This document shows, piece by piece, positions 44,152-52,955 of a DNA stretch of 64,000 nucleotides (its first letter is position 1; each line of letters starts with the position of its first letter). This DNA is from Aquimonas sp002352135. GTDB lineage: Bacteria > Pseudomonadota > Gammaproteobacteria > Xanthomonadales > Xanthomonadaceae. Both the position numbers and the translations under genes were made by a program. The stretch is taken from the NCBI GenBank assembly GCA_035440755.1, contig DAORND010000008.1, forward strand, positions 1 to 64,000. Direction: 5' to 3'. The notes beneath the pieces are model-generated. The model had not been told where the DNA came from and searched no databases. It saw only the letters and a list, made by a program, of their open reading frames with translations.

Positions 44152-45552
44152 TCAAAGGCTTTCCGAGGCAAAGTCGGCCAAGCGGGAGCGTTCTCCGCGG
44201 CGTAGGGTGATGTGCGCGCTGTGCGCCCAATGCTGGAAGCGGTCCACGGCGTAGGTCAGACCGGAGGTCGTTTCAGTCAGGTAAGGCGTATCGATCTGCT
44301 CAACGTTGCCGAGACAGATCATCTTGGTGCCAGGGCCCGCGCGAGTCAGCAGGGTCTTCATTTGTTTCGGTGTGAGGTTTTGTGCTTCATCGATGATGAC
44401 GTAGCGTCCGAGGAAGGTCCGACCACGCATGAAGTTCATCGAGCGGATCTTGATCCGTGAGGCCAGCAGTTCGTTGGTCGCTGCACGGCCCCACGCACCA
44501 CCTTCCTGTGGTGAGGTCAGTACCTCAAGGTTGTCGGTCAGGGCGCCCATCCATGGCGTCATCTTTTCTTCTTCCGTTCCTGGCAGGAATCCGATGTCTT
44601 CGCCAACCGACACCGTGGCACGAGTCATGATGATCTCGCGGTAGCGTTGCTGATCCAGTGTCTGAGTGAGACCTGCGGCCAATGCCAGTAAGGTCTTTCC
44701 GGTACCTGCGGTACCCAGCAAGGTAACGAAGTCGATGTCCGGATCCATCAGCGCGTTGAGCGCGAAGTTCTGTTCGCGATTGCGAGCGGCGACACCCCAC
44801 ACCTGATGGCTGTTGCTGCGGTAGTTGTTGACCATCTGCAGGATGCAGCGCTCACCGTTGCATTCGATCACGCGCAGTTCAACTTGATCATCACCAGGCA
44901 GGTAAAGAAACTCGTTGGGTCGCCACTCTTCGCCTTCCATTGGGCGGATTTCGTAGCGCGTATGGCCACGCTCGATCCACGAGCGCAGATCGCCCTCGTG
45001 ACGGTCCCAGAAGTCTTCGGCTAGCTCACGCGTTCCGCTGTAGAGCAGGTTGAAGTCATCCAGGGCGCGATCATTCTCGTAGTCCTCCGCCGGAATGCCG
45101 GCAATACTCGCCTTGATGCGCATGTTGATGTCTTTCGACACCAGCACGATCTCTGCTTTGGGTAGCTGTTTGCGTAGACCGATAATGGACAGCAGGATCT
45201 GGTTGTCGCCGCCACCTTCACGTTTTGCGCGCGCCGCATTGTCACCGTCAGTCTGAAAAAACAACTGACCGATTTCTCCGCTGCCGCGCAAGTTCAGCGA
45301 CTGAGGGCGTAAAAGGCGCAGACCCTGATGGATGTCCCTGCCGTCATGCGCTTCGATCAGCTCATTGATGAAGCGACTGACCTGTCGTGCGTTTCGAGCG
45401 GCCTCAGTCGCGCCTTTCTTGCCGGAATCGAGCTCTTCGAGCACCGTCATCGGCAGGTAGATGTCGTGCTCTTCAAACTTGAACAGCGCTGTCGGGTCGT
45501 GCATCAGCACGTTGGTGTCCAGCACGTAGATCCGCTTGCCGTGAGTCATCAT
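44152..45552 (-). CDS. PhoH2-type PIN-ATPase protein
   Basis: A 466-residue cytoplasmic protein combining an N-terminal PIN nuclease domain (VLDTNVLMHDP, acidic residues at 12 and in GGGDNQIL) and a C-terminal PhoH ATPase domain with Walker A GTAGTGKT at 280-287 and IIDEAQNLTPKQMKTLLTRAG. This layout is the PhoH2/YlaK group, described as RNA helicase-ribonuclease. In the window it lies 25 bases downstream of the peroxiredoxin gene, so co-transcription with gcvR and bcp is possible. Confidence 0.93.
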   Translation of the reverse strand: MMTHGKRIYVLDTNVLMHDPTALFKFEEHDIYLPMTVLEELDSGKKGATEAARNARQVSRFINELIEAHDGRDIHQGLRLLRPQSLNLRGSGEIGQLFFQTDGDNAARAKREGGGDNQILLSIIGLRKQLPKAEIVLVSKDINMRIKASIAGIPAEDYENDRALDDFNLLYSGTRELAEDFWDRHEGDLRSWIERGHTRYEIRPMEGEEWRPNEFLYLPGDDQVELRVIECNGERCILQMVNNYRSNSHQVWGVAARNREQNFALNALMDPDIDFVTLLGTAGTGKTLLALAAGLTQTLDQQRYREIIMTRATVSVGEDIGFLPGTEEEKMTPWMGALTDNLEVLTSPQEGGAWGRAATNELLASRIKIRSMNFMRGRTFLGRYVIIDEAQNLTPKQMKTLLTRAGPGTKMICLGNVEQIDTPYLTETTSGLTYAVDRFQHWAHSAHITLRRGERSRLADFASESL

Positions 45553-45577
45553 CGAAAGGCTCCACTCCGTGGGGAAG

Positions 45578-46051
45578 TCAGGCGTTCAACTGGCGAAGCT
45601 GCCGCAGGGTGCTTAGCACTTCCGAAGCGTGCCCCTTGACCTTGACAGCACTCCACTGGGCACGACAAACGCCGTTAGGGTCGAAAAGGAAAGTGCTGCG
45701 AACGAGGCCCATGTAGCGTCTGCCATAAAGCACCTTTTCCTGGATCAGGTCGAGATGTTGGCAGAGGGCCTCATCTGTATCGCTGATCAAGGGAAACGGT
45801 AATTGTTGATTGCTGCGGAAACGGCTGTGCGAGGCGACCGAGTCGCGCGACAGACCCATGACGTCGGTGTCTTCCGCTGCGAACTCCGTGAAGAGTTCGC
45901 GAAACGCGATGGCCTCTTGCGTACAGCCGGGGGTACTGTCCTTGGGGTACGCGTACAGGACCAGCCAGCGCCCATTGCGCACGGAAAGGTCAACGTCGGA
46001 ACCATCGTCCAAGCGAAAGCGCCCCTCGGGCAGGCCGATGACTTTGGTCAT
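45578..46051 (-). CDS. bcp: Thioredoxin-dependent peroxiredoxin, Bcp/PrxQ-like
   Basis: Cytoplasmic peroxidase of 157 residues that reduces organic and hydrogen peroxides. The peroxidatic Cys43 is in STPGCTQEA. The resolving cysteine five residues later in Escherichia coli Bcp is Ile48 here, so it is either a one-cysteine type or uses another residue (Cys in ALCQHLD). It lies one base after gcvR, in the same gene order as in E. coli (gcvR-bcp, divergent dapA-bamC). Confidence 0.9.
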   Translation of the reverse strand: MTKVIGLPEGRFRLDDGSDVDLSVRNGRWLVLYAYPKDSTPGCTQEAIAFRELFTEFAAEDTDVMGLSRDSVASHSRFRSNQQLPFPLISDTDEALCQHLDLIQEKVLYGRRYMGLVRSTFLFDPNGVCRAQWSAVKVKGHASEVLSTLRQLRQLNA

Positions 46052-46052
46052 G

Positions 46053-46613
46053 TCAGAACTTCATGGGATCAAGGATGGCGTCGAGATTCAGGTGGTCACA
46101 AAACTCGAGGAAGTCGTCGCGGAGCGCGGCGATGTGCATGTTCGACGGGATGCCCACCGTCAGTTGCGCTGAGAACATGTCTGCGCCCGTCTGCATGGCA
46201 CGATATCGCGTGCTGTGCAGGGTCTCGATGGTGATGCCCTGACGGTCGAAAAAGTCGGCCAACTGGTAGAGAATTCCCGCCTTGTCGGCCGCGACCACCT
46301 CAACAATGTAAGGCAGAAGATTGCTCTGCAAGGGCTTGGGGCTGGTGCGATACCAGACAATTCGCATCCCTTCGTCGCGCTCCAGTCTCCCCAACGCAGA
46401 CTCCAACTTCGCTACCGCATCCCAAGACCCGACTGCCAATGCCAGAACCGAGACGTCCCTGCCAACGGTGGAAAGTCTGGCGTCGATCAGATTGCAGCCG
46501 CTATCGGAAATGCGTCGGGACACAGCCAGCAGAGGTGATTCGGGATGCACGGAGAACGCGTTGATCAGAAGGTGGTTCTCGTTCGCTTGTGGTCGTGGTG
46601 ACAAATCGCTCAA
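46053..46613 (-). CDS. gcvR: Glycine cleavage system regulator GcvR (two ACT domains)
   Basis: A 186-residue regulator made of two ACT domains (HLLINAFSVH... then LLPYIVEVVAADKAGILYQLADF). In E. coli GcvR binds GcvA to repress glycine cleavage. The position opposite dapA and before bcp is the same as in E. coli, which supports orthology. Repression through GcvA here is inferred from the family; no gcvA is in the window. Confidence 0.9.
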   Translation of the reverse strand: MSDLSPRPQANENHLLINAFSVHPESPLLAVSRRISDSGCNLIDARLSTVGRDVSVLALAVGSWDAVAKLESALGRLERDEGMRIVWYRTSPKPLQSNLLPYIVEVVAADKAGILYQLADFFDRQGITIETLHSTRYRAMQTGADMFSAQLTVGIPSNMHIAALRDDFLEFCDHLNLDAILDPMKF

Positions 46614-47004
46614 GGCGCAGCTCTCGTTGATCGTTTACAGGGGGCCACTGTAACTGCTGCGCGTTGCGGCGCGAAGGGATTCCAACCAATCCGTGTCAAC
46701 ATGCGCTTTTCTGAACGCCAACCTTGACGGCATTTCGATGTGAACGGTCGCGTGTTGGCGGATCACATCGTGGACGCAGTTACTTTTGTTGATTGGTTTC
46801 AGCAGCTTGTGCCGCAAGGCCCACCGCCTTCGCCCGGTGCGCCTAGGTGGCACAGGAACCGCTTGATTGCCGCCGATCTTGCTGTGCAGTCTGCTGGGTT
46901 CTACCATTCCGGGTCGCCGTGTACCCGCTTCATTTGTGGGGTTCTGCATGGCTTCTTGCGGCTTGCCGACCTGTGCTTTGCGCCACTTGCATGAGGATTG
47001 TCCA
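46614..47004. other. 391-base divergent region between gcvR and dapA, no gene found
   Basis: Holds the promoters of two divergent genes. Short open frames here have no ribosome site or recognisable product. An in-frame upstream extension of dapA exists but looks non-coding. I see no riboswitch or clear repeat. Confidence 0.5.
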
Positions 47005-47919
47005 TTGCGTCTCATTGGAAGCTACACCGCACTGGCGACGCCGTTTGACGAACAGTCCCAGTTGGATATCGATGCCTGGGTCAGGATGGTTGAGGCGCAG
47101 CGCTCGGGCGGTTCGGCGGGCATCGTCGTTGGGGGGTCAACGGGCGAGGGCCAGGCGCTGGAGGAGGCCGAGCTTGCGCAGTTGTTGAGCGTTGCATTGT
47201 GCTATTCGGGCAATATGACGGTCATCGCTGGAACTGGACACTCAAGTACCCGCAAGACCATTCTGCAAACCCAGTTTGCCCGTCAACATGGTGCGCAAGC
47301 TGCTCTGGTGGTCACACCACCCTATGTTCGCCCTACCCAGGAAGGGCTGTATCGTCACTACATAGAAGTTGCCGAGCGCGGTGGGTTGCCGGTGATTCTG
47401 TATAACGTGCCCGCGAGAACAGGTTGTGACTTGCAGCCGTCTACCGTGGCGAGGCTTGCAGAGGTCGAGTCCATTGTGGGCATCAAAGAGGCCAATGTCG
47501 CGGAGGAGAGGCTGTCCGCTTTGCTTCCGATGGTGTCTTCCCGCTTCTCGCTGTTGAGTGGCGACGACGCAACCGCAGCTCAGTCTATTCTGGCGGGTGC
47601 GCAAGGGGTCGTCTCGGTGGCGTCCAACATCCTGCCCGCAACGTTCAGGCGACTCTGTGATCATGCATTGGCGGGAAATGCCGATCTGGTTGCGGCGCGG
47701 ATGAACGCATTGATGCCTCTGTTGTCGTTTCTTGGCGTGGAGTCAAATCCCATTCCTCTCAAGGCCTTGTTGGCATCCAAGGGACTCGGGAGTGATGTGC
47801 CACGTTTACCGCTGACGAAGTTGTCCGCGGAGCATCGTCTGACGATGGAAGCTATGCTGCCGACACTGGTTGCACTGGAATTTTCCGCGGCTGCTGAGCT
47901 GGCGGCCTTGTCTGTTTGA
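47005..47919 (+). CDS. dapA: 4-hydroxy-tetrahydrodipicolinate synthase
   Basis: Cytoplasmic aldolase condensing pyruvate and aspartate semialdehyde in lysine and diaminopimelate synthesis. I use the TTG at 47005: TGAGGA lies eight bases before it and the product then starts MRLIGSYTALATPF like the family (304 residues). The Schiff-base Lys161 is in GIKEAN, Tyr133 in LYNVPARTG, Tyr107 in TPPYVRP. The GTTGE block reads GSTGE, a conservative Ser for Thr. It overlaps or abuts bamC as in E. coli. Confidence 0.93.
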   Translation: MRLIGSYTALATPFDEQSQLDIDAWVRMVEAQRSGGSAGIVVGGSTGEGQALEEAELAQLLSVALCYSGNMTVIAGTGHSSTRKTILQTQFARQHGAQAALVVTPPYVRPTQEGLYRHYIEVAERGGLPVILYNVPARTGCDLQPSTVARLAEVESIVGIKEANVAEERLSALLPMVSSRFSLLSGDDATAAQSILAGAQGVVSVASNILPATFRRLCDHALAGNADLVAARMNALMPLLSFLGVESNPIPLKALLASKGLGSDVPRLPLTKLSAEHRLTMEAMLPTLVALEFSAAAELAALSV

Positions 47920-47951
47920 ATGTGATGGTCCGAAGGGCCAGGGAGAAGATG

Positions 47952-48452
47952 ATGATGATCTGTTTGCCAACAAGTCGCCGTTGGATCGGTTGTGCGGCGC
48001 TTGCGGCTATGGTTGGTCTGAGCTCAGGGTGTTCATGGTTTCGTGGCGCCTCAGGCTATGAGCAAAGTCCTGAGCATCGTCCTCTGGAGATTCCACCGGA
48101 CCTGGATCAGCCCAATACGACGTCCGCGATGCGTGTGCCGTCTTTGTCTTCCAGTGCGTCTTCGGCACCTGCAGCGGTCGCCTCGACAGGATTCGTTGTT
48201 GCCGATCAGGCGGCTAGCACATGGCGGCGCGTGGGTCTCGCGCTTGAGCGCATCGACGGTGTCCAGATCAAAGAACGTGCAGAATTGATCGGCGCTTACA
48301 CCGTGGTGGTCGGGGCGCAGCAGTTTCTGGTGCGCGTCAGTGAGGACCCGGCAGGCAGTCGTGTTTCCGCTTCTGATGCGGCGTCTCAACCTGCGAACTC
48401 AAGCGAAGCGTCGCGCGTTCTCGGTGAGCTCAAATCCCGCTTGGGCGGTTGA
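47952..48452 (+). CDS. bamC: BamC-like outer-membrane assembly lipoprotein (NlpB)
   Basis: A 166-residue lipoprotein (lipobox LSSGC) whose mature part has SPEHRPLEIPPDLDQPN, the typical unstructured BamC segment that binds BamD, then one helix-grip domain (STWRRVGLALERIDGVQIKE). It is shorter than E. coli BamC, which has two such domains. Position after dapA is the conserved one. The start is uncertain among ATGs at 47949, 47952 and 47955; the AGGGAG site favours the latter two. Confidence 0.82.
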   Translation: MMICLPTSRRWIGCAALAAMVGLSSGCSWFRGASGYEQSPEHRPLEIPPDLDQPNTTSAMRVPSLSSSASSAPAAVASTGFVVADQAASTWRRVGLALERIDGVQIKERAELIGAYTVVVGAQQFLVRVSEDPAGSRVSASDAASQPANSSEASRVLGELKSRLGG

Positions 48453-48468
48453 GTCGTCTGCTCATCAC

Positions 48469-48498
48469 AACAGCGATCTGCGGAAGCGGATCGCTGTT
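48469..48498. terminator. Hairpin between convergent bamC and fdxA
   Basis: Thirteen pairs (one wobble) with a GGAA loop; ten outer pairs are AACAGCGATC/GATCGCTGTT. It touches the fdxA stop codon. No T-run on the plus strand. Confidence 0.6.
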
Positions 48499-48821
48499 CA
48501 GCGCTGAAGATGAGGAAGTTTGCCGCTAACGCCGTCCCACTCAGCCGCATCGGGTAGCGGTTCTTTGCGGATGGTAATCACCGGCCACTGTCGGCTGAGT
48601 TCTGCGTTGAGCTGGGTGAAGTGTTCTTGCCCAGCAGGTACATCATCCACCGGGAAGATGGCCTTCGCGGGACACTCCGGCTCGCATAGCGTGCAATCGA
48701 TGCACTCATCGGGGTCAATTACCAGAAAGTTCGGTCCTTCATGGAAGCAGTCGACCGGACAGACTTCGACGCAATCGGTGTACTTGCAGCGGATACAGTT
48801 TTCGGTGACGACAAAGGCCAT
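48498..48821 (-). CDS. fdxA: 7Fe-8S ferredoxin FdxA
   Basis: Cytoplasmic electron carrier of 107 residues very close to Azotobacter ferredoxin I in layout. The N-terminus MAFVVTENCIRCKYTDC and CVEVCPVDC, then CIDCTLCEPEC, supply nine cysteines for a [3Fe-4S] and a [4Fe-4S] cluster; the C-terminal ferredoxin extension ends WDGVSGKLPHLQR. Partner enzymes are unknown. Next to tRNA-Glu, with convergent bamC. Confidence 0.95.
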   Translation of the reverse strand: MAFVVTENCIRCKYTDCVEVCPVDCFHEGPNFLVIDPDECIDCTLCEPECPAKAIFPVDDVPAGQEHFTQLNAELSRQWPVITIRKEPLPDAAEWDGVSGKLPHLQR

Positions 48822-48856
48822 GGCGGATAAGCTGAAGGCGAGAAAGCAGGGGAAAA

Positions 48857-48932
48857 TGGCGCTCCCTACGAGGTTCGAACTCGTGTTTTCGCCGTGAGAG
48901 GGCGACGTCCTGGGCCGCTAGACGAAGGGAGC
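48857..48932 (-). tRNA. tRNA-Glu (anticodon CTC)
   Basis: Read on the minus strand this is a full 76-base cloverleaf. The acceptor stem GCTCCCT/AGGGAGC, D-arm, anticodon loop CTCTCAC (anticodon CTC, codon GAG), T-loop TTCGAAC and T-stem ACGAG/CTCGT all pair. The discriminator is G and CCA is encoded. Its body is very close to known bacterial tRNA-Glu; CTC is the less common glutamate isoacceptor. Confidence 0.95.
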
Positions 48933-49079
48933 GCGGTGTTCAGTGACACCTGAGGCGGATAGTATAGCAGCGCCTCGATACAAAATATTGAGCGAAGACA
49001 AATCGCGCCTCTGGGCACGACGCGATGGCAAGTTGGCAGTGCCCCTTGGCGAGCAATCGCCCCAAGTAGATGGATTTGA

Positions 49080-50414
49080 GTGGATTCCAGTCGTATACAA
49101 CCCCGAGTGATTCCGCGACAGGATCACGGGATATCGCGCAAGCAGATCAGCCCGAACGCACTCCGTGTGCTTTACCGCCTCCAGGAGGCGGGCTTTTCGG
49201 CCTATCTCGTTGGCGGTGCCGTTCGTGACTTGTTGGTGGGTGGTTCGCCCAAAGACTTCGATGTGGCTACCGATGCGACGCCGGATCAGGTGCGTGCGCT
49301 GTTTCGCAATTGTCGCCTGATTGGACGCCGCTTTCGTTTGGCGCATGTGGTCTATGGGCCTGAGATCATCGAGGTCGCCACCTTTCGCGCAGGCGAGGAT
49401 GATGGCTCGGGTGAACGCGAGATCGAAAACGGCGTGCTGGTCCGCGACAATGTGTACGGCAGCATCGAGGACGATGCCGTGCGGCGCGACTTCACCGCCA
49501 ATGCCCTCTACTACGCGATCAGCGATTTTTCCGTGCGCGACTTTGTCGGCGGTTACGAAGATGTGCAAGCGCGGCGCTTGAGACTCATTGGCGATCCTGC
49601 AACGCGCTACCAGGAAGACCCTGTCCGCATGCTTCGTGCGGCGCGGCTGTCGGCGAAACTGGGATTCGAGATTGAGTCGGCGACCGCGGCTCCGATAGCG
49701 ACCTTGGGCTTCTTGCTCGAAGGCTCGTCGAGCGCGCGTTTGTTCGACGAGTCTCTGAAGTTGTTCATGATGGGACACGCTGAGCGCAGCTTCGAGGTGT
49801 TGGAAGCGCATGGTCTATTGCCGGTGTTGCTACCCGAACTGGCGAAGGCGCTGTGCAACGATCCGCATGGGCAGTGCCGGTCCATGGTCAGGCTTGCGTT
49901 GGCAATGACGGATGAGCGTGTCGCCGCGGACAAGCCGGTCACGCCCGCATTCCTTTTTGCTGCCCTGCTGTGGCCGGCTTATGCGTCCGAATTGCACCAT
50001 TTGTTGATGTCGGGTGCGGATCTCGCTGTCGCGGAACAACGCGCTGCCGATCGTGTCACCTTGCGACAAACTGATCGGCTAGCCATCCCGAAACGCTTCA
50101 CCGTGCCGATGCATGAGATCTGGTGGTTGCAGTCGCGGTTTCCGCTGCGCCAGCGGAAACGCGTCCTCCGGTTGTTGCATCACCCGCGCTTCCGAGCTGC
50201 CTTCGATTTTCTCGAATTGCGTGCCGAGGCGGCCCCGGAATTGACGGATGAGGTCGCTTGGTGGCGTGACGCGCAGTCGGTGGACGTGGATGCGCTGGTC
50301 GAGCGGTTGCAACCGAAAACCGGTCGCAGTGGGTCGCGTGAAGCAGGCTCGGTCAGCGCGCCAACAGGGCGCCGTCGAAAGCCACGGCGTCGGCCTGCTC
50401 CGCCACCAGCATGA
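49080..50414 (+). CDS. pcnB: Poly(A) polymerase I
   Basis: Adds poly(A) tails to RNA 3' ends and so promotes decay. The 444-residue product has the class II nucleotidyltransferase signature LVGGAVRDLLVGGSPKDFDVATDA with catalytic DxD, the RNA-binding RRFRLAHV and RDFTANALYY, and a C-terminal basic tail (RRRKPRRR). The GTG start at 49080 is weakly supported; a later start is possible. It overlaps folK by four bases and opens the pcnB-folK-panB-panC cluster. Confidence 0.92.
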   Translation: MDSSRIQPRVIPRQDHGISRKQISPNALRVLYRLQEAGFSAYLVGGAVRDLLVGGSPKDFDVATDATPDQVRALFRNCRLIGRRFRLAHVVYGPEIIEVATFRAGEDDGSGEREIENGVLVRDNVYGSIEDDAVRRDFTANALYYAISDFSVRDFVGGYEDVQARRLRLIGDPATRYQEDPVRMLRAARLSAKLGFEIESATAAPIATLGFLLEGSSSARLFDESLKLFMMGHAERSFEVLEAHGLLPVLLPELAKALCNDPHGQCRSMVRLALAMTDERVAADKPVTPAFLFAALLWPAYASELHHLLMSGADLAVAEQRAADRVTLRQTDRLAIPKRFTVPMHEIWWLQSRFPLRQRKRVLRLLHHPRFRAAFDFLELRAEAAPELTDEVAWWRDAQSVDVDALVERLQPKTGRSGSREAGSVSAPTGRRRKPRRRPAPPPA

Positions 50415-50914
50415 TGGTGGCGCAGGAAAGGGCGGCGTTCGTTGGAGTTGGAAGCAACCTGGATGATCCGCAAACGCAGGTGGAACGTGCGGTCGCGGCG
50501 CTAGCCGCGATCGATCAATGCCGCGTGCTGGCCGTTTCTGGTTCTTATCAGTCCGAACCGATAGGCAAGCTTGACCAGCCGGACTTCGTCAATGCCGTGG
50601 TAAAGGTGGCAACGACCTTGACACCGTCAGAGCTGCTTGGGCGGTTGCTGGAAATCGAACTTCGTGCAGGACGCCAGCGGCAAGAGCGATGGGGTCCGCG
50701 CGTGCTGGATCTTGATCTGTTGCTGTATGACGACCTGGTGCAGACCTCGGGTGCGCCTATACTCCCGCACCCGAGGATGCATGAGCGGGCTTTCGTGTTG
50801 GTGCCACTGCTCGATATCGCTGCGGATATCCTGATTCCGGGACATGGCACTGTGAACTCCTGCCTGAAGAAGCTTGGACCACAGCGTTTGGTCCGTTGCG
50901 GGCACCCATCCTGA
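50411..50914 (+). CDS. folK: HPPK, 2-amino-4-hydroxy-6-hydroxymethyldihydropteridine pyrophosphokinase
   Basis: Folate-pathway kinase of 167 residues. Motifs: VGVGSNLDDP, the signature RWGPRVLDLDLLLYDD and LPHPRMHERAFVLVPL, all complete. ATGA overlap with pcnB gives translational coupling. The gap to panB is 32 bases. Normal length for the family. Confidence 0.95.
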   Translation: MMVAQERAAFVGVGSNLDDPQTQVERAVAALAAIDQCRVLAVSGSYQSEPIGKLDQPDFVNAVVKVATTLTPSELLGRLLEIELRAGRQRQERWGPRVLDLDLLLYDDLVQTSGAPILPHPRMHERAFVLVPLLDIAADILIPGHGTVNSCLKKLGPQRLVRCGHPS

Positions 50915-50946
50915 CTTTTTGTTGCTTCTGCACGGATATATCGACG

Positions 50947-51777
50947 ATGTACAGCAGTAAGTCCGAAGTCCCTTCGCGCGCACCGGTCACCGTTCCCGAT
51001 CTGCTCAAGATGAAACATGCAGGCAGAAGGATCGTCTGCGTGACGGCCTACGATGCCAGTTTCGCCCGAGTCATGGATCGCGCGGGTGTGGATGTGGTGT
51101 TGGTAGGTGATTCGCTGGGCATGGTCGTGCAAGGCCATACGTCGACCTTGCCAGTTAGCTTGCGCGACGTGTGCTACCACAGCGCGGCGGTTGCGCGTGG
51201 GCTGGCTTCCACCTTGCTGATGGCGGATTTGCCGTTTCAGACCTATGCCTCGCCTGCGCAAGCGCACGCATCCGCGACGCTCTTGATGGCGGAGGGTGGT
51301 GCCTCAATGGTCAAGCTGGAGGGAGCCGGTGTCATCCTCGACAGTATTCATTACTTGTCCGAACGCGACATCCCGGTCTGTGCCCATCTTGGCTTGACCC
51401 CACAGTCGGTGACCCAGTTGGGTGGATTCAAAGTCCAGGGTCGCGATGACATCGCCGCTGAAAAATTGCGACGGCAGGCGCTTGAGGTTCAGCAGGCGGG
51501 TGCATCGCTGTTGGTGCTTGAGTGCATTCCCGCGGCCTTGGCCGGGGAAATTACCGAGGCGCTGACGATTCCGACGATCGGAATTGGGGCTGGCCCGCTG
51601 TGCGATGGCCAGGTGTTGGTCATGCATGACCTGCTTGGGTTGGCAGGTCGCAGCCGTCGCCCTCGTTTCGTCAAGAACTTCCTGCAAGGCAGGGATTCAG
51701 TGGAAGATGCGTTCCTGGCGTACGCAACGGATGTACGCGAGGGGAGATTTCCTGCCGCGGAGCATATCTACGAATGA
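50947..51777 (+). CDS. panB: 3-methyl-2-oxobutanoate hydroxymethyltransferase
   Basis: First step of pantothenate synthesis, 276 residues. Key blocks are VCVTAYDASFARVMD, VLVGDSLGMVVQGH, LEGAGVI, CAHLGLTPQSV and IGIGAGPLCDGQVLVMHDLLG. The ATG at 50947 matches the family start; the frame opens slightly upstream. It overlaps panC by four bases (ATGA at 51774). Confidence 0.95.
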   Translation: MYSSKSEVPSRAPVTVPDLLKMKHAGRRIVCVTAYDASFARVMDRAGVDVVLVGDSLGMVVQGHTSTLPVSLRDVCYHSAAVARGLASTLLMADLPFQTYASPAQAHASATLLMAEGGASMVKLEGAGVILDSIHYLSERDIPVCAHLGLTPQSVTQLGGFKVQGRDDIAAEKLRRQALEVQQAGASLLVLECIPAALAGEITEALTIPTIGIGAGPLCDGQVLVMHDLLGLAGRSRRPRFVKNFLQGRDSVEDAFLAYATDVREGRFPAAEHIYE

Positions 51778-52628
51778 TCAAGTGCGAGCAACCCTCTGAG
51801 ATTCGCAGTCTGGTTAGACGCTGGCAGCTTGACGGCTTGCGTGTCGCCTTTGTTCCCACGATGGGGAACCTGCATGCCGGGCATTTCAGTTTGGTGGAGT
51901 TGGCGCGACGTCACGCAGATCGCGTGGTGACGAGTGTGTTCGTCAATCCGACCCAATTTGGCCCGAATGAAGACTTCGCCCGCTATCCACGGACCATCGA
52001 GCGCGACGCAGTCGGGTTGGAGGCAGTTGGCAGCGATGCGATGTTCGTTCCCGAGCCGCACGCGCTGTACCCGATGGGGGCGGCGAATGCCGTCCGCGTG
52101 GAGGTTCCTCCGATTGATCGGATTCTCTGTGGTGCCCATCGACCAGGGCATTTTTCGGGTGTGGCGACGGTGGTTTTGCGGCTGCTGCACTGCGTGCCAG
52201 CGGACTGCGCGGTGTTCGGCAGCAAGGATTACCAACAGCTGCAGATCATCCGACGTCTGGTTCAGGATCTGCTGATGCCCGTTGAATTGATCGCGGGAGC
52301 CACCTGCCGCGAGCCTGATGGACTGGCGATGAGTTCGCGGAATCAGTACTTGTTGCCGGACGAGCGTGAGCTTGCGCCCTTGCTCTTCGCCAAGCTTCGA
52401 TCCGTCGCATCGGCAGTTCAAATGGGACAACCGGTTGGGGCGGTACTGTCCAATGCACAGGCGGAGTTGACCCGAGTTGGCTTCAGTGTTGACTACATCG
52501 AGGTTCGCGAAGCCGAGACGCTCGCCGACTGGTATCCCGACGCTCGACGTGGTGTTGCGCTGGTCGCGGCCCGCATTGGCAACACGCGTTTGATCGACAA
52601 CCTCGAGTTTGTGCTGACGGAAGACTAG
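51774..52628 (+). CDS. panC: Pantothenate synthetase
   Basis: ATP-dependent ligase joining pantoate and beta-alanine, 284 residues. The adenylate-forming motifs are present: PTMGNLHAGHFSLVE, FVNPTQFGPNEDFARYPR, FGSKDYQQLQIIR and MSSRNQYL. Coupled to panB. The usual third partner panD (aspartate decarboxylase, which makes beta-alanine) is not found between panC and pgi. Confidence 0.95.
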   Translation: MIKCEQPSEIRSLVRRWQLDGLRVAFVPTMGNLHAGHFSLVELARRHADRVVTSVFVNPTQFGPNEDFARYPRTIERDAVGLEAVGSDAMFVPEPHALYPMGAANAVRVEVPPIDRILCGAHRPGHFSGVATVVLRLLHCVPADCAVFGSKDYQQLQIIRRLVQDLLMPVELIAGATCREPDGLAMSSRNQYLLPDERELAPLLFAKLRSVASAVQMGQPVGAVLSNAQAELTRVGFSVDYIEVREAETLADWYPDARRGVALVAARIGNTRLIDNLEFVLTED

Positions 52629-52955
52629 CTGCGACAGCGGACTTGAAGCGGCTGGTGGTGGTTTAGCTACAACACTGTTGTTTTTTTCCAAAACCCGTTG
52701 TAAGCTTGCCACAACTTGAGTGATCCGCGACTTTGGCGCGACCACTCGGTTGCAGCAGGGCGCTGTCAGGTAATTGTCACTCCGTTTAATCCCCGCAAGG
52801 AAGCTTGCGGGGTTTTTTTTGCCTGGAAATTGCGTGTTTTGTTGTTTTTTTGCAACGCATGTTTGCGACGAAACGTCAGCCCAACGAGCTTGTAGTTGCA
52901 AGCGCGCCATCTTCTGGCACTGTGTCGACCTTCCCCGGGCAGCGGACAGGTCGTC
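52629..52955. other. 327-base gap between panC and pgi, no protein gene; place where panD often lies
   Basis: I see no frame resembling PanD or any other product. It contains a short A/T hairpin near 52670, a strong terminator at 52791-52820 and the presumed pgi promoter behind it. The 100 or so bases before the terminator could be an untranslated 3' end or a small RNA. Confidence 0.5.
52791..52820 (+). terminator. Strong intrinsic terminator before pgi
   Basis: CCCCGCAAG pairs perfectly with CTTGCGGGG around GAAG and is followed by eight T. It would stop transcription coming from panC, or end a small RNA starting in the gap. Confidence 0.9.

Noticed and set aside
46740..46994. 84-codon GTG-started frame between gcvR and dapA
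   Set aside because: No ribosome site, atypical composition and no recognisable product.
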